Shown here piece by piece: positions 32,346 through 41,800 of a DNA stretch of 42,263 bases (positions are counted from its first letter, which is position 1; each line of letters opens with the position of its first letter). A program made the position numbers and the translations under genes. This DNA is from Paludibacteraceae bacterium (GTDB lineage: Bacteria; Bacteroidota; Bacteroidia; Bacteroidales; Paludibacteraceae): NCBI GenBank assembly GCA_016297215.1, contig JAEDGZ010000021.1, positions 1 through 42,263 of the forward strand, read 5' to 3'. The notes beneath the pieces were generated by a model. It searched no databases. It was not told the DNA's origin and saw only the letters and a list, made by a program, of their open reading frames with translations.

Positions 32346-33962
32346 ATGAGAACAAGATATTTCTTGACCAGTATCATCACCATCTGCTTTTGTGCGGGAG
32401 TGGCGGCGCAGCAGAAGACGGCGCGGGCGGATGAGGCGCTCACTATCTTCAGCGATGTGCTCAGACAGTTGGATATGAACTACGTTGACACACTCAACTA
32501 CGAGCAACTCACAGAGACCGCCATCAACGCGATGTTGCGCAAGGTGGACCCCTATACGGTCTATTTCCCCAAGAAGAAAGACGATGACCTGCGCATGATG
32601 ACGCAAGGTAAGTACGGCGGCATAGGCGCACTGATACAGCAGCGCGAGGTGCAGAGCGAACGGCAGACCTTCATCGCCAACCCCTATGAGGGCAAGCCCG
32701 CGCAACGCAACGGCGTGCTGGCTGGCGACAGGATAGTGTCGGTGGACGGTATCAGCACCAAGGGACAGACGGTGAGCGAGGTGAGCAATAACCTGCGAGG
32801 TGTGCCGGGGACTACGGTAACGCTGGTGCTGGAGCGCGAGGGGGTGGACAAGCCGTTCACGAAGTCTTTTGCGCGTGAGGATATACACCTTGACGCGGTG
32901 GATTACTATACAGTTATTAAGACCCCCTCCGACTCCCCCTTAAAGGGGGAGGGATATTGCGGGTATATCTCTTTCCGCGAGTTCACGGAGAACTCAGCGC
33001 GGGATTTTGCCGCGGCGGTGGATGACCTCTATTACAACAAGCATATCCAAGGGCTTATCATCGACCTGCGCGGCAACGGCGGCGGGATTGTAGATGAGGC
33101 GATACGGATTGTGAACTTGTTCGTGGACAAAGACACGGAGGTGGTCTCTACGAAAGGTAAGACGCAGTCTTCCTGCCGCCATTATATCACGCAGTCACCC
33201 GTGCATTTCCCCGACCTGCCGCTGGTGGTGCTGGTGGATAAGAACTCGGCTTCTGCCAGCGAGATTGTGAGCGGCAGTCTGCAAGACCTGAAACGCGCCA
33301 CCATCATCGGGCAACGCACCTTCGGCAAGGGGCTGGTGCAGAACGTGCGCCCCATCGCCTACGACGGGCACCTGAAAGTAACCACCTCGAAGTACTACCT
33401 ACCCTCGGGGCGGTGCATACAAGCCATAGATTACGCAGAGCAGCAGAAGGGCAACGCGCTGAAACGCGACACAGCAGGCGGCATACTGCCCGACATCGTG
33501 GTGGAAGACTCGGCAAAAGTGGATATATGCTACTCGCTGTATATCAAGAACATGTTCTTCGACTACGCCACGCGCTACCATCGCCTGCACGACACTATTG
33601 CCGCGCCGGAGGTGTTCACGCTGACGGACGAAGAGATAGAGGACTTCTGCCGCTTCCTCGACGAGAAAGGATTCACCTACGAGACGGAGACAAGCAAGTA
33701 CTTTGCGGATATGCTGGATATGGCACGCCATGAGGATATCGACTCCACGACGCTGGCGGCATTAGAGGCATTGCAACCCGTACTCAAACCCTCGTTCCGC
33801 GAAGCGATAGCGCGCAACATAGACGAGGTGAAACAAATGCTCGGCAGCGAAATAGTGCTGCGCTACTACTACCAGAAAGGGCAGATAGCCTACCAACTGC
33901 GGTTTGACAAGGAGTTGGAGAGGGCGAAGACCCTCCTAACCTCCCTTAAAGGGAGGGAATAA
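32346..33962 (+). CDS. S41 family carboxy-terminal processing protease with PDZ domain
   Basis: A 538-residue exported protease of the CtpA/Prc type. Residues 1-21 are a signal peptide (ending GVAAQQ). An N-terminal helical part is followed by a PDZ domain (about 85-180, with GIGALIQ and GVLAGDRIVSVDG). The catalytic domain (about 205-400) has LIIDLRGNGGG, the nucleophile in KNSASASEI (S303) and the general base lysine in GQRTFGKGLVQ (K328), exactly 25 residues apart as expected. Such proteases trim C-termini of periplasmic proteins. Two dispersed palindromes are read in frame: residues about 192-206 (TPSDSPLKGEGY), between the PDZ and catalytic domains, and the last few residues (LLTSLKGRE) with the stop. 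Tryptophanase follows 30 bases later in the same transcript. Confidence 0.93.
   Translation: MRTRYFLTSIITICFCAGVAAQQKTARADEALTIFSDVLRQLDMNYVDTLNYEQLTETAINAMLRKVDPYTVYFPKKKDDDLRMMTQGKYGGIGALIQQREVQSERQTFIANPYEGKPAQRNGVLAGDRIVSVDGISTKGQTVSEVSNNLRGVPGTTVTLVLEREGVDKPFTKSFAREDIHLDAVDYYTVIKTPSDSPLKGEGYCGYISFREFTENSARDFAAAVDDLYYNKHIQGLIIDLRGNGGGIVDEAIRIVNLFVDKDTEVVSTKGKTQSSCRHYITQSPVHFPDLPLVVLVDKNSASASEIVSGSLQDLKRATIIGQRTFGKGLVQNVRPIAYDGHLKVTTSKYYLPSGRCIQAIDYAEQQKGNALKRDTAGGILPDIVVEDSAKVDICYSLYIKNMFFDYATRYHRLHDTIAAPEVFTLTDEEIEDFCRFLDEKGFTYETETSKYFADMLDMARHEDIDSTTLAALEALQPVLKPSFREAIARNIDEVKQMLGSEIVLRYYYQKGQIAYQLRFDKELERAKTLLTSLKGRE
32921..32955. repeat. GC-rich palindrome inserted in frame in the S41 protease gene
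   Basis: CTCCCCCT (32933-32940) faces AGGGGGAG (32944-32951). The flanking GACCCCCTCCGA matches the intergenic copies. It adds about 12 codons without breaking the frame. Confidence 0.8.
33929..33961. repeat. GC-rich palindrome forming the end of the S41 protease gene
   Basis: CTCCCT (33941-33946) faces AGGGAG, with upstream GACCCTCCTAA of the same family. The stop codon TAA lies just behind the palindrome. Confidence 0.75.
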
Positions 33963-33992
33963 GTCTCTAACCAAAATTAAAATACTAATACC

Positions 33993-35366
33993 ATGGAATT
34001 ACCTTTTGCAGAATCGTGGAAGATTAAGATGGTGGAACCCATCCGCAAATCCACACGCGCAGAGCGCGAACAGTGGCTCGCAGGAGCCAAGAACAATGTG
34101 TTTATGCTCCGTTCCGAGCAAGTGTACATCGACCTGCTGACCGACTCGGGCACGGGCGCGATGTCTGACCGCCAATGGGCAGCGCTGATGATGGGCGACG
34201 AGAGTTACTCCGGCGCACGGTCGTTCTTCGAGTTGAAAGAGACCATCACTCGCCTGACAGGTTTTAACTACGTAATCCCCACGCACCAAGGGCGTGCGGC
34301 AGAGAACGTGCTCTTCTCCTACCTCGTGAAACCCGGGCAAGTCATCCCCGGCAATGCGCACTTCGACACCACGAAAGGGCATATCGAGTCGCGCAAGGCG
34401 TTTGCCATCGATGTAACCATCGACGAGGCAAAGAACACTCAGTTGGAGATACCCTTCAAGGGCAACGTGAACCTTGAGAAACTGGAGCAGATACTCAAAG
34501 ACAACCCGGGGAACGTGCCATTCATGGTGCTGACGGTAACCAACAACACCGTAGGCGGACAGCCCGTCTCCATGCAGAACATCCGCGAGACCTGCGCCCT
34601 CTGCCATAAGTACGGCGTGCCCGTGAACATGGACTCGGCGCGCTTTGCCGAGAACGCATACTTCATCAAGACCCGCGAGGAAGGTTATCAGGACAAGACC
34701 ATCCAAGAGATTGCGAAAGAGATGTTCTCCTACGCTGACTCGATGACGATGTCTGCCAAGAAAGACGGTTTGGTGAACATGGGCGGCTTCATCGCCACCA
34801 ACAAAGAAGAGTGGTATGAAGGTTGCAAACAGTTCTGCATCCCCTTCGAGGGTTTCATCACCTACGGCGGTATGAACGGTCGCGACATGGCGGCATTGGC
34901 GGTGGGATTGGAAGAGAATACCCATTTCGACATGCTGCAGACGCGTATTCACCAAGTGGAGTACCTTGCGTCGCTGCTGGATGAGTATGGTATACCTTAT
35001 CAGCGTCCCGCGGGCGGGCATGCTATCTTTGTGGACGCCGACAAGGTGCTGACGCACGTGCCCAAAGAGGAGTTCCCTGCGCAGACGCTGACCTGCGAAC
35101 TCTATTTGGAGGCAGGTATCCGAGCATGCGAGATAGGCTATATCCTCGCCGACCGCGACCCCGTAACGCGCGAGAACCGCTTCAGCGGTCTTGACCTTGT
35201 GCGCCTCTGCATCCCGCGCCGCGTCTATACGGACAACCACATGAAGGTGATTGCCGCCGCGCTGAAAAACGTGTACGACCGCCGCGAGACCATTACCCAC
35301 GGTCTGCGTATCACCAAGGAGGCACCGCTCATGCGCCACTTCACCGTGGAGTTGGAGCGGTTATAG
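33993..35366 (+). CDS. tnaA: Tryptophanase (tryptophan indole-lyase)
   Basis: A PLP enzyme that splits tryptophan into indole, pyruvate and ammonia. Its 457 residues are close to E. coli TnaA (471). LLTDSGTGAMSDRQWAA, PTHQGRAAENVLFS, FDTTKGHIE and VNMDSARFAENAYFIK agree with tryptophanases. The FDTT and DSARF segments differ from the tyrosine phenol-lyase versions (FTTT, DATRC). The PLP lysine is in MSAKKDGLVN (K256/K257), and the end has LCIPRRVYTDNHM. Substrate choice is inferred from these segments. No leader peptide or TnaC-like control is visible; it follows the S41 protease gene by 30 bases and ends at a bidirectional terminator. Indole made by gut bacteria acts as a signal to neighbours and host. 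Confidence 0.93.
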   Translation: MELPFAESWKIKMVEPIRKSTRAEREQWLAGAKNNVFMLRSEQVYIDLLTDSGTGAMSDRQWAALMMGDESYSGARSFFELKETITRLTGFNYVIPTHQGRAAENVLFSYLVKPGQVIPGNAHFDTTKGHIESRKAFAIDVTIDEAKNTQLEIPFKGNVNLEKLEQILKDNPGNVPFMVLTVTNNTVGGQPVSMQNIRETCALCHKYGVPVNMDSARFAENAYFIKTREEGYQDKTIQEIAKEMFSYADSMTMSAKKDGLVNMGGFIATNKEEWYEGCKQFCIPFEGFITYGGMNGRDMAALAVGLEENTHFDMLQTRIHQVEYLASLLDEYGIPYQRPAGGHAIFVDADKVLTHVPKEEFPAQTLTCELYLEAGIRACEIGYILADRDPVTRENRFSGLDLVRLCIPRRVYTDNHMKVIAAALKNVYDRRETITHGLRITKEAPLMRHFTVELERL

Positions 35367-35391
35367 GCTCTTTCGGAAGAACAATATTATA

Positions 35392-35431
35392 AAAAGATAC
35401 TGCCAGACGAAAAGTCAGGCAGTATCTTTTT
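35392..35431. terminator. Bidirectional terminator between tnaA and the DUF3276 gene
   Basis: AAAAGATACTGCC (35392-35404) pairs with GGCAGTATCTTTT (35418-35430), with an inner GAC/GTC. A-rich and T-rich flanks make it work for both convergent genes. Confidence 0.9.
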
Positions 35432-35452
35432 ACTCGTAAGTATTTCAATCAT

Positions 35453-35827
35453 TTACTTTTTCAGGAAACCAAATAACGATTTCTTTTTCTCGGGCTCCTC
35501 TGCAGGGGTCCCCTCTTCTGCTTCGCTCTCCGGACGCCATTCCTGACGCTCTTCTATCGTGCCCAATTGCTGCTGCACATAGCCGATTACATCTTGCAGC
35601 CCCTCGGTGAAATGCGCAAAGTCTTCTTTGTATAAGAATAGTTTGTGCTTCTCAAACTGAGGGAACTCATCTTCTCCCTGTCGCTTCTTGCTCTCGGTGA
35701 TGCACAAATACAAATCCTCATTACGTGCCTTGCGAACATCTAAATAATAGATACGCTTTCCCGCTTTCACCGAACGCGAGTACACGATTTCCGGCTCACG
35801 CCTCTCATCAAATCTACGATTTTCCAT
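35453..35827 (-). CDS. DUF3276 (PUR-alpha-like nucleic acid binding) protein
   Basis: A 124-residue acidic-tailed cytoplasmic protein. Residues about 10-95 match the single PUR repeat of the DUF3276 family: EIVYSRSVKAGKRIYYLDVR, DLYLCITESKK and HKLFLYKEDFAHFTEGLQD. The family is nearly universal in Bacteroidetes and spirochaetes, where PUR proteins bind single-stranded nucleic acids and can regulate transcription or translation. The C-terminal tail (about 97-124) is acidic, then lysine-rich, ending LFGFLKK. It is a single gene with a promoter at 35862-35893 and the shared terminator. The specific role here is unknown. Confidence 0.88.
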   Translation of the reverse strand: MENRRFDERREPEIVYSRSVKAGKRIYYLDVRKARNEDLYLCITESKKRQGEDEFPQFEKHKLFLYKEDFAHFTEGLQDVIGYVQQQLGTIEERQEWRPESEAEEGTPAEEPEKKKSLFGFLKK

Positions 35828-35861
35828 CTTCTTTTATAAGTTATTTTTATGAAATACGGTG

Positions 35862-35893
35862 CAAAGATAGTGCTTTTTTTTGAATTATGCAAT
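35862..35893 (-). promoter_or_regulatory. Promoter of the DUF3276 gene
   Basis: On the minus strand ATTG (35893-35890), 20 bp and TATCTTTG (35869-35862), 35 bases before the start codon. Confidence 0.7.
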
Positions 35894-35942
35894 AGCAAAC
35901 TACACTTTTAATCGGCAAACAGCACCATATTTTCTGCATTTG

Positions 35943-35974
35943 TTTGCGCATCTCCATTTTTTTTCGTATCTTTG
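35943..35974 (+). promoter_or_regulatory. Promoter of the M20 dipeptidase gene
   Basis: TTTG at 35943-35946, 20 bp, TATCTTTG at 35967-35974. It rules out a longer reading frame that would begin at 35944, inside the promoter. Confidence 0.75.
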
Positions 35975-36024
35975 CCGAAGAATTAGAAAGATTATACATT
36001 TTTCATTACCTTTCATTTATCCTT

Positions 36025-37392
36025 ATGGAGATACGTGATTACATTGCAGCACATCGTGCGCGATTTATTGATGAATGGGCAAGTCTCTTGCGAATCCCGA
36101 GTGTAAGCTGTCAAGAAGAGCATCAATCGGATATGCTACGTTGCGCTAAACGATGGCGTGAACTGCTGCAAGAAGCGGGTGCACAATACGCAAAGATTAT
36201 GCCATCAGAGGGCAATCCTTTTGTCTATGCAGAATACACCCCTCCTCAACTCTCAACCCACACAGTCCTCATCTATTCCCACTACGACGTTATGCCCGTA
36301 GAGCCACTGGAACTATGGAAGAGCGATCCCTGGGAACCGGAGGTACGCGAGGTTGATGGAGAACAACGGCTTTTTGCCCGCGGTGCTGACGACGACAAAG
36401 GGCAGGCGATGATACAGGTAAAAGCTTTTGAATATATGGTGCGAAACGGACTGATGAACTGCCAAATAAAATTCCTCTTTGAGGGGGAAGAGGAGATAGG
36501 AAGCCCCTCATTAGAAAACTTCATCATTCAACACAAAGACCTCTTACGCTGCGATATCATTCTCGTTTCCGACACCTCCATGATCGGCAAAGACACCCCC
36601 TCACTCACTACCGGACTACGCGGATTGGCATATTGGCAGATAGAGGTGACGGGACCCAACCGCGATTTACACTCCGGGCACTTCGGTGGAGCTGTTAAAA
36701 ACCCTATAAACGCGCTTTGCGAGATGTTGAGTCGCATCGTGGACAATCATGGGCGCATCACGATACCCCATTTTTATGATCGTGTGTTGCCAATCCCCGT
36801 TGAAGAAAGAAAAATGATTGCCTGCATTCCTTTTGATCAGCAGCAATATATGCAAGCCATTGATGTGGATGCTCTTGCAGGTGAGGAAGGCTACTCCACC
36901 CTCGAACGCAACTCCTGCCGCCCATCGTTCGACATCTGCGGAATATGGGGTGGTTACCAAGGTGAAGGTAGCAAGACGGTATTACCTAGCAAAGCATTTG
37001 CCAAGATTTCCTGCCGACTTGTTGCGAACCAAGATCATGAAGAAATTTCTCGTCTTATGGCTGAATACCTTAAGAAGATTGCCCCCAAAGGAGTTCGCGT
37101 AAAAGTAACCCCTAAGCACGGTGGACAAGGATACGTCTGTCCTATTGATATCCCTGCATATAAAGCTGCTGAAAAAGGCTTCGAGATTGCCTTCGGCAAA
37201 CGACCACTCGCCGCACGTAGAGGAGGTTCAATACCTATAATCTCATCCTTTGAGCAGGTGTTAGGCGTTAAGACAATTCTCATGGGGTTCGGATTAGAAA
37301 AAAATGCCATCCACTCGCCAAACGAGTCAATGGATCTCGAAGTTTGGGAAAACGGCATTGTCGCCGTTGCAGAATTCTACAAACATTTGTAA
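36025..37392 (+). CDS. M20 family dipeptidase
   Basis: A cytoplasmic zinc dipeptidase of 455 residues, similar in layout to carnosinase-like and DapE-related M20 enzymes. I choose ATG at 36025 (MEIRDYIAAHRARFI), because the upstream extension starts inside the promoter. Metal-site motifs are YSHYDVMPVEP (first histidine and the aspartate), ARGADDDKGQAM, FEGEEEIGSPSL and a late AIHSPNESMDLE histidine. A lid/dimerisation domain occupies about 195-355 (GPNRDLHSGHFGGAV). The pairing with pepT elsewhere suggests active peptide use. It is a single-gene unit with its own promoter and a shared 15-bp-stem terminator. Confidence 0.92.
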   Translation: MEIRDYIAAHRARFIDEWASLLRIPSVSCQEEHQSDMLRCAKRWRELLQEAGAQYAKIMPSEGNPFVYAEYTPPQLSTHTVLIYSHYDVMPVEPLELWKSDPWEPEVREVDGEQRLFARGADDDKGQAMIQVKAFEYMVRNGLMNCQIKFLFEGEEEIGSPSLENFIIQHKDLLRCDIILVSDTSMIGKDTPSLTTGLRGLAYWQIEVTGPNRDLHSGHFGGAVKNPINALCEMLSRIVDNHGRITIPHFYDRVLPIPVEERKMIACIPFDQQQYMQAIDVDALAGEEGYSTLERNSCRPSFDICGIWGGYQGEGSKTVLPSKAFAKISCRLVANQDHEEISRLMAEYLKKIAPKGVRVKVTPKHGGQGYVCPIDIPAYKAAEKGFEIAFGKRPLAARRGGSIPIISSFEQVLGVKTILMGFGLEKNAIHSPNESMDLEVWENGIVAVAEFYKHL

Positions 37393-37410
37393 TATCATTA
37401 AGGCAACAAC

Positions 37411-37448
37411 ATAACGCCCCTATGGTTGATTTTCCATAGGGGCGTTAT
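37411..37448. terminator. Bidirectional terminator, 15-bp perfect stem
   Basis: ATAACGCCCCTATGG (37411-37425) pairs exactly with CCATAGGGGCGTTAT (37434-37448) between the convergent dipeptidase and COG0523 genes. Confidence 0.85.
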
Positions 37449-37454
37449 ATATTA

Positions 37455-38690
37455 TCACTCCAAACAACAGTCGAGGGATTGGGTGATGGCGGCTTTATCC
37501 ATGTGCTGACCGATGAAGACCAGTTTCTGCATACGGTCGCCGTACTGCTCATCCCAATCGTACCGCAACTGCGGGTCGTTGGCTTTCATGCGCTCCAACT
37601 CCTCCGCAGGCATCGTGGCAAACCACTCGCCCGCCTTCTTCAAGCCGAACTGCTGCCCTGCCTGCTCGAAGAGGTAGCACATGTCGTATTCATCGGAAAA
37701 ATAGCACATACCCTTCGCGCGAATCACGTTCTTGGGCCATTGTGTTGCCACAAACTCATCGAACAGCCCCAAGTTGAACGGACGGCGAGCAAAATACACA
37801 AACGTACTGATGCCGTATTCCTCCGCCTCACCCTCTTCGTCGTGGTGGTGATGATGGTGGTGATGCCCGTGCTCTTCTTCGTGGTTATGGTCATGTTCCT
37901 CGTGGTGATGATGCTCGTGCTCACTTTCGTGCTCATCTTCCTCGTCTTCATCGTGGTGAAGCGCATCCTCCACCTTGCGAATCCATGTCGCCGAGGTGGC
38001 TACGCGGTCGAAATCAAACAGCCCCGTCTCTAACATTCGCGAGAGCGGCACATCGCAGTAGTTGCAGGGCACGATATCCGCCTTAGGCTGAATAGCACGG
38101 ATGATGGCGCGGATATGGTCTAACTCCTCCGGCGACACCTCGTCTGCCTTGTTGAGTAGAATCAGGTTGCAGAACTCTATCTGCTGTATCACCAGCGACG
38201 CCAAGTCTTCCTCGCCGAGGTCATGCTTGCGCAAGTCCTCCCCGGAGCCGAACTCATCGCGCATACGTAGGGCATCCACCACGGTTACGATGCAGTCCAA
38301 GCGCGGCAGCCCGTCTTGCACAAACTGCGGCACCATCTGCGGATAAGAGCAGATAGTCTGCGCGATAGGCGCCGGTTCACAGATGCCGCTCGCCTCTATC
38401 ACGATATAGTCGAACGCATGCTGCGCACACAGGTCATGCAACTGGGAAATAAGGTCCATCTTCAGCGTGCAGCAGATACAACCGTTCTGCAATGCCACGA
38501 GGTTGTCATCTTGCTGGCTCACCACGCCTCCTTTTTGAATCAGGTCGGCATCGATATTCACCTCCCCTAAGTCATTCACTATAACGGCAAACCGTATCCC
38601 CTCCGTGTTGGAGAGGATACGATTCAGCAATGTCGTCTTTCCGCTGCCAAGATAACCCGTTAGCAGCAGGACGGGAACAGGAGTATACAT
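37455..38690 (-). CDS. CobW/COG0523 family GTPase, probable zinc metallochaperone
   Basis: A 411-residue G3E-family GTPase. It has the P-loop GYLGSGKTT (12-20), the metal-binding CICC motif (C71-C74, in LQNGCICCTLKM), the switch-like EASGICEPAP and the base-recognition NLILLNKADE. A flexible segment at about 245-300 is packed with histidine and acidic residues, including a run of eight H, and would bind zinc or nickel. The C-terminal CobW_C domain (about 305-400) includes FVYFARRPFNLGLFDEF. COG0523 proteins deliver zinc to target enzymes under starvation and are often controlled by Zur. A Fur-family regulator lies far away at 0.9 kb, and no obvious link can be shown. It is probably transcribed with the DUF2723 gene upstream, with a 136-base gap filled by repeat. 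Confidence 0.92.
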   Translation of the reverse strand: MYTPVPVLLLTGYLGSGKTTLLNRILSNTEGIRFAVIVNDLGEVNIDADLIQKGGVVSQQDDNLVALQNGCICCTLKMDLISQLHDLCAQHAFDYIVIEASGICEPAPIAQTICSYPQMVPQFVQDGLPRLDCIVTVVDALRMRDEFGSGEDLRKHDLGEEDLASLVIQQIEFCNLILLNKADEVSPEELDHIRAIIRAIQPKADIVPCNYCDVPLSRMLETGLFDFDRVATSATWIRKVEDALHHDEDEEDEHESEHEHHHHEEHDHNHEEEHGHHHHHHHHDEEGEAEEYGISTFVYFARRPFNLGLFDEFVATQWPKNVIRAKGMCYFSDEYDMCYLFEQAGQQFGLKKAGEWFATMPAEELERMKANDPQLRYDWDEQYGDRMQKLVFIGQHMDKAAITQSLDCCLE

Positions 38691-38734
38691 TATTTCTTTG
38701 GATTAAGAATTTTCGTAGATTAAGGATTAAGGAT

Positions 38735-38822
38735 AAAGGATGAAAGACTTATTACTTTGTCTATGGAAAGTCAAAGTCGAAACTATTTTGTCTTTTATCC
38801 TGTGTCCTTAATCCATTATCCA
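38735..38822. repeat. 65-bp dispersed intergenic repeat, copy 3 (diverged)
   Basis: The core with GTCTTTTATCCTGTGTCC and TTAATCCATTATCC matches 4269-4340 and 31966-32035 but differs in its first half. It lies between the DUF2723 and COG0523 genes. Confidence 0.6.
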
Positions 38823-38826
38823 AACA

Positions 38827-41800
38827 CTATCTTCTCGCGTATTGTTCGTACACGGGATAATACTTTTCCAACAGTGCATCTTGATGGTAGCGGTCAAACG
38901 TCTGCAACACGTAGCCTAATACTGCCAGATGGTGCTCCATAACACCCTGTGAAGCAGCGCGTTGCGACTTGTTGAGCGAAGCACACCACTCCACGTACTC
39001 CACGCTGTTCTGCGCCACCTTTTCGAGTATCGCATTGCCCTTCTCCGTCGCGCCTAACATGAGATACATCGATGCCATCGATGCCGAAGTGTAGTCGTAG
39101 GGCACATTGTAGCCCGGCAGCACCTCCTCGGCATAGTCCAGCACCTCCAGGGCTTTCTCGCGCTTGCCCTCGCGGATAAGCGCCTCTGCCAGTTGGGTGA
39201 ACATCAGTCGGTGGGTGCGGCACATACGCATCGTGTTCTCGTCCAGATAGATACCCGGCATATTCACATTGCCGTAGGCGAACTTATGCATCATGTTGTC
39301 GTACATCACCTCGGTATTCACCCGCGGTTGTCCATCGGCACTGCGCTCAGTGGTTACACGATAAGCCATACCCGTCAGTTCCATGTAGGGTTCCAAGCCG
39401 AGGTAGTAGTCGTTGCCGGCGGTTACCACGAAGTAGAACGGACGCTTCCAACCCTGCATGCTGTTCTGCGAGAGCATCTCCATAATCATCATCTCGGAGC
39501 GTGTGTAGCGGCGCGCCGAGCGGAAGGTGATATGCTCACCCGAAGGAGTTTCTACATAGAGTTGGTTAGACGGCAGGTAGTTTTCGCCCTCGCGGTTCTT
39601 CGTGCGCGGGTCGTCGGAGCGCAGGAAGGCAAACGCTTTGTCCACCGATACAGGTCCGAGTTTGTTGTCCACCCATGCTATCTCGTTCTTTCCGGGCATG
39701 TAGTCTTTGTATTCCCACGAGATAGGCAAGCCCGGCGAGTCGTAGTAAGGACGCTTCATCGCGTCGATATACCAATCGGTCTGCAGGTAAGAGAGGTTGC
39801 AAGCACGGATGTCGGTGCCCACTTCCTCCACCTCTTGGTTGTACCAAAGCGGGAAGGTGTCGTTGTCGCCGTTGCAGAAGATAACCGCCTCTTTCTCGCA
39901 CGATTTCAGGTAGTTAGCGCCGAAGTCGCGGCATACATAGCGTCCCGAGCGGTCGTGGTCGTCCCAGTTCTGCGCGCCCATCTGTGCGGGCACAAGCAGG
40001 CAGACGATACCGATGACTACGGCGATAACCGCGCGCACGCGCTCATTCTTAACAGCGGTATTCACCCAATCAGTCAGCGCCAACACGCCCAAACCAATCC
40101 AGATACAGAAAGCATAAAACGAGCCGGCATAGGCATAGTCTCGCTCACGCGGCTGATAAGGCGTTTGGTTGAGGTAAATCACGATGGCAAGTCCCGTCAG
40201 GAAGAAGAGCAGGAAAGTCAGCGTAAACGATTTCCAACCCTCGCGCTCGCCCGATGACGTGCGCTTGCCGCACTGCCATACAATGCCGATGAGACCGAGC
40301 AAAAGCGGCAACATGTAATAGACATTGTGCCCTTTGTTCTCGCGCAGTTCGGTCGGCAGTTTCGATTGGTCGCCGAGCATGGCGTTATCTATGAACGGGA
40401 TACCGCTTATCCAGTTGCCCTTCGACAGGTCGCCGTAGGACTGCAGGTCGTTCTGCCGTCCGGCGAAGTTCCACATGAAATAGCGCCAGTACATGAAGTT
40501 CACTTGGTAGCGGAAGAAGAAACGCAGGTTCTCGCCAAACGTGGGACAATACTCCGTCTTCTGCTGCCCGCAATAGTCGTAGCGCACACGTTTGCCCTTC
40601 ACCTCTGCCCACTCCTTGTAGGCTTGCACATGGCTCGCTTGGCTCGAGTACATACGCGGGAAGAGCATCATGAACTCGTCCATAAAGACATACGAGGTCT
40701 TGTATCCGGTAACGACATAGCGGTCTTTCTCTCCCTCCACCTTCGGCGCGGGCGCATACTGTGCATGCCCTTGTTTCTCCACGGGAATACACATATTGCC
40801 TTTCACCTCCAGTTTGACGGGCGCGTTGTAAGTCTGCCCGTAGAACAGCGGTCGGTCGCCATACTGCTCACGGTTGAGGTAGTACTTCAGCGAGAAGACG
40901 TTATCGGGCGAGTTCTGGTCCATCGGCGTCTGTGCAGACGAACGGATGACCAACGCCGCATAACTGCTGTAGCCTATCAGTATCACTGCCACCATCAGCG
41001 CCGCCGTGTTGAGCAAGCGAGCAGGCAGTACCTGCTTCTTCCAAAATAGTACGCCCACCAATGCGGCGGAAGTCAGCACTCCCATCCACCATTTCTCGAA
41101 CAAGAACGCCGCCCCCGAAAGTGCAAACGCGCAGACGAAAGAAACTATCTGCGGCGTAGTGATACCGTCGGAATCTTCGTCAGAGTACTTGGCAGTAAGC
41201 CATATAGCCACGCCCAACGCAATGATAGTCAGTACGATATACACTGCCAGTCCTGTATTGAACGGGCAGCCGAGCCCGTTCACGAACAGCAACTCAAACC
41301 AGCCTGCCACCGTCGGGAAGCCCGGGATGATGCCGTAGAGGATGAACGCCAAGATAGCCACCGATGCCAAGAACGCCACGCATACGCCCTTCCACGAGAA
41401 CAAATAACGGCGGAAATAGTACACCAGCACAATAGCGGGGATAGTCAGCAGGTTCAGCAGGTGGACACCGATAGACAAGCCCATCAGGTAAGCGATGAGT
41501 ATCAGCCATTTGTCCGACCCCGCCTCGTCTGCCTGCTCGTCCCATTTGAGGATAAGCCAGAACACAATAGCGGTGAACAGGGACGAACTGGCATATACCT
41601 CACCCTCCACGGCGGAGAACCAAAACGTGTCGGAGAACGTATAAGCCAATGCCCCGACAGCACCTGCCATCAGCACGCCGATACCTTTCCATAGCGAATC
41701 GGGTTTCACCAGCCGCTTTGCCAGCGCGGTGATTGTCCAGAAGAGGAAGAGGATGGTGAACGCCGAAGCCAATGCAGACATCGCATTCACGCACATAGCC

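Noticed and set aside
35944..36024. N-terminal extension of the M20 dipeptidase
   Set aside because: The extension would start inside the promoter boxes, so it cannot be on the mRNA.
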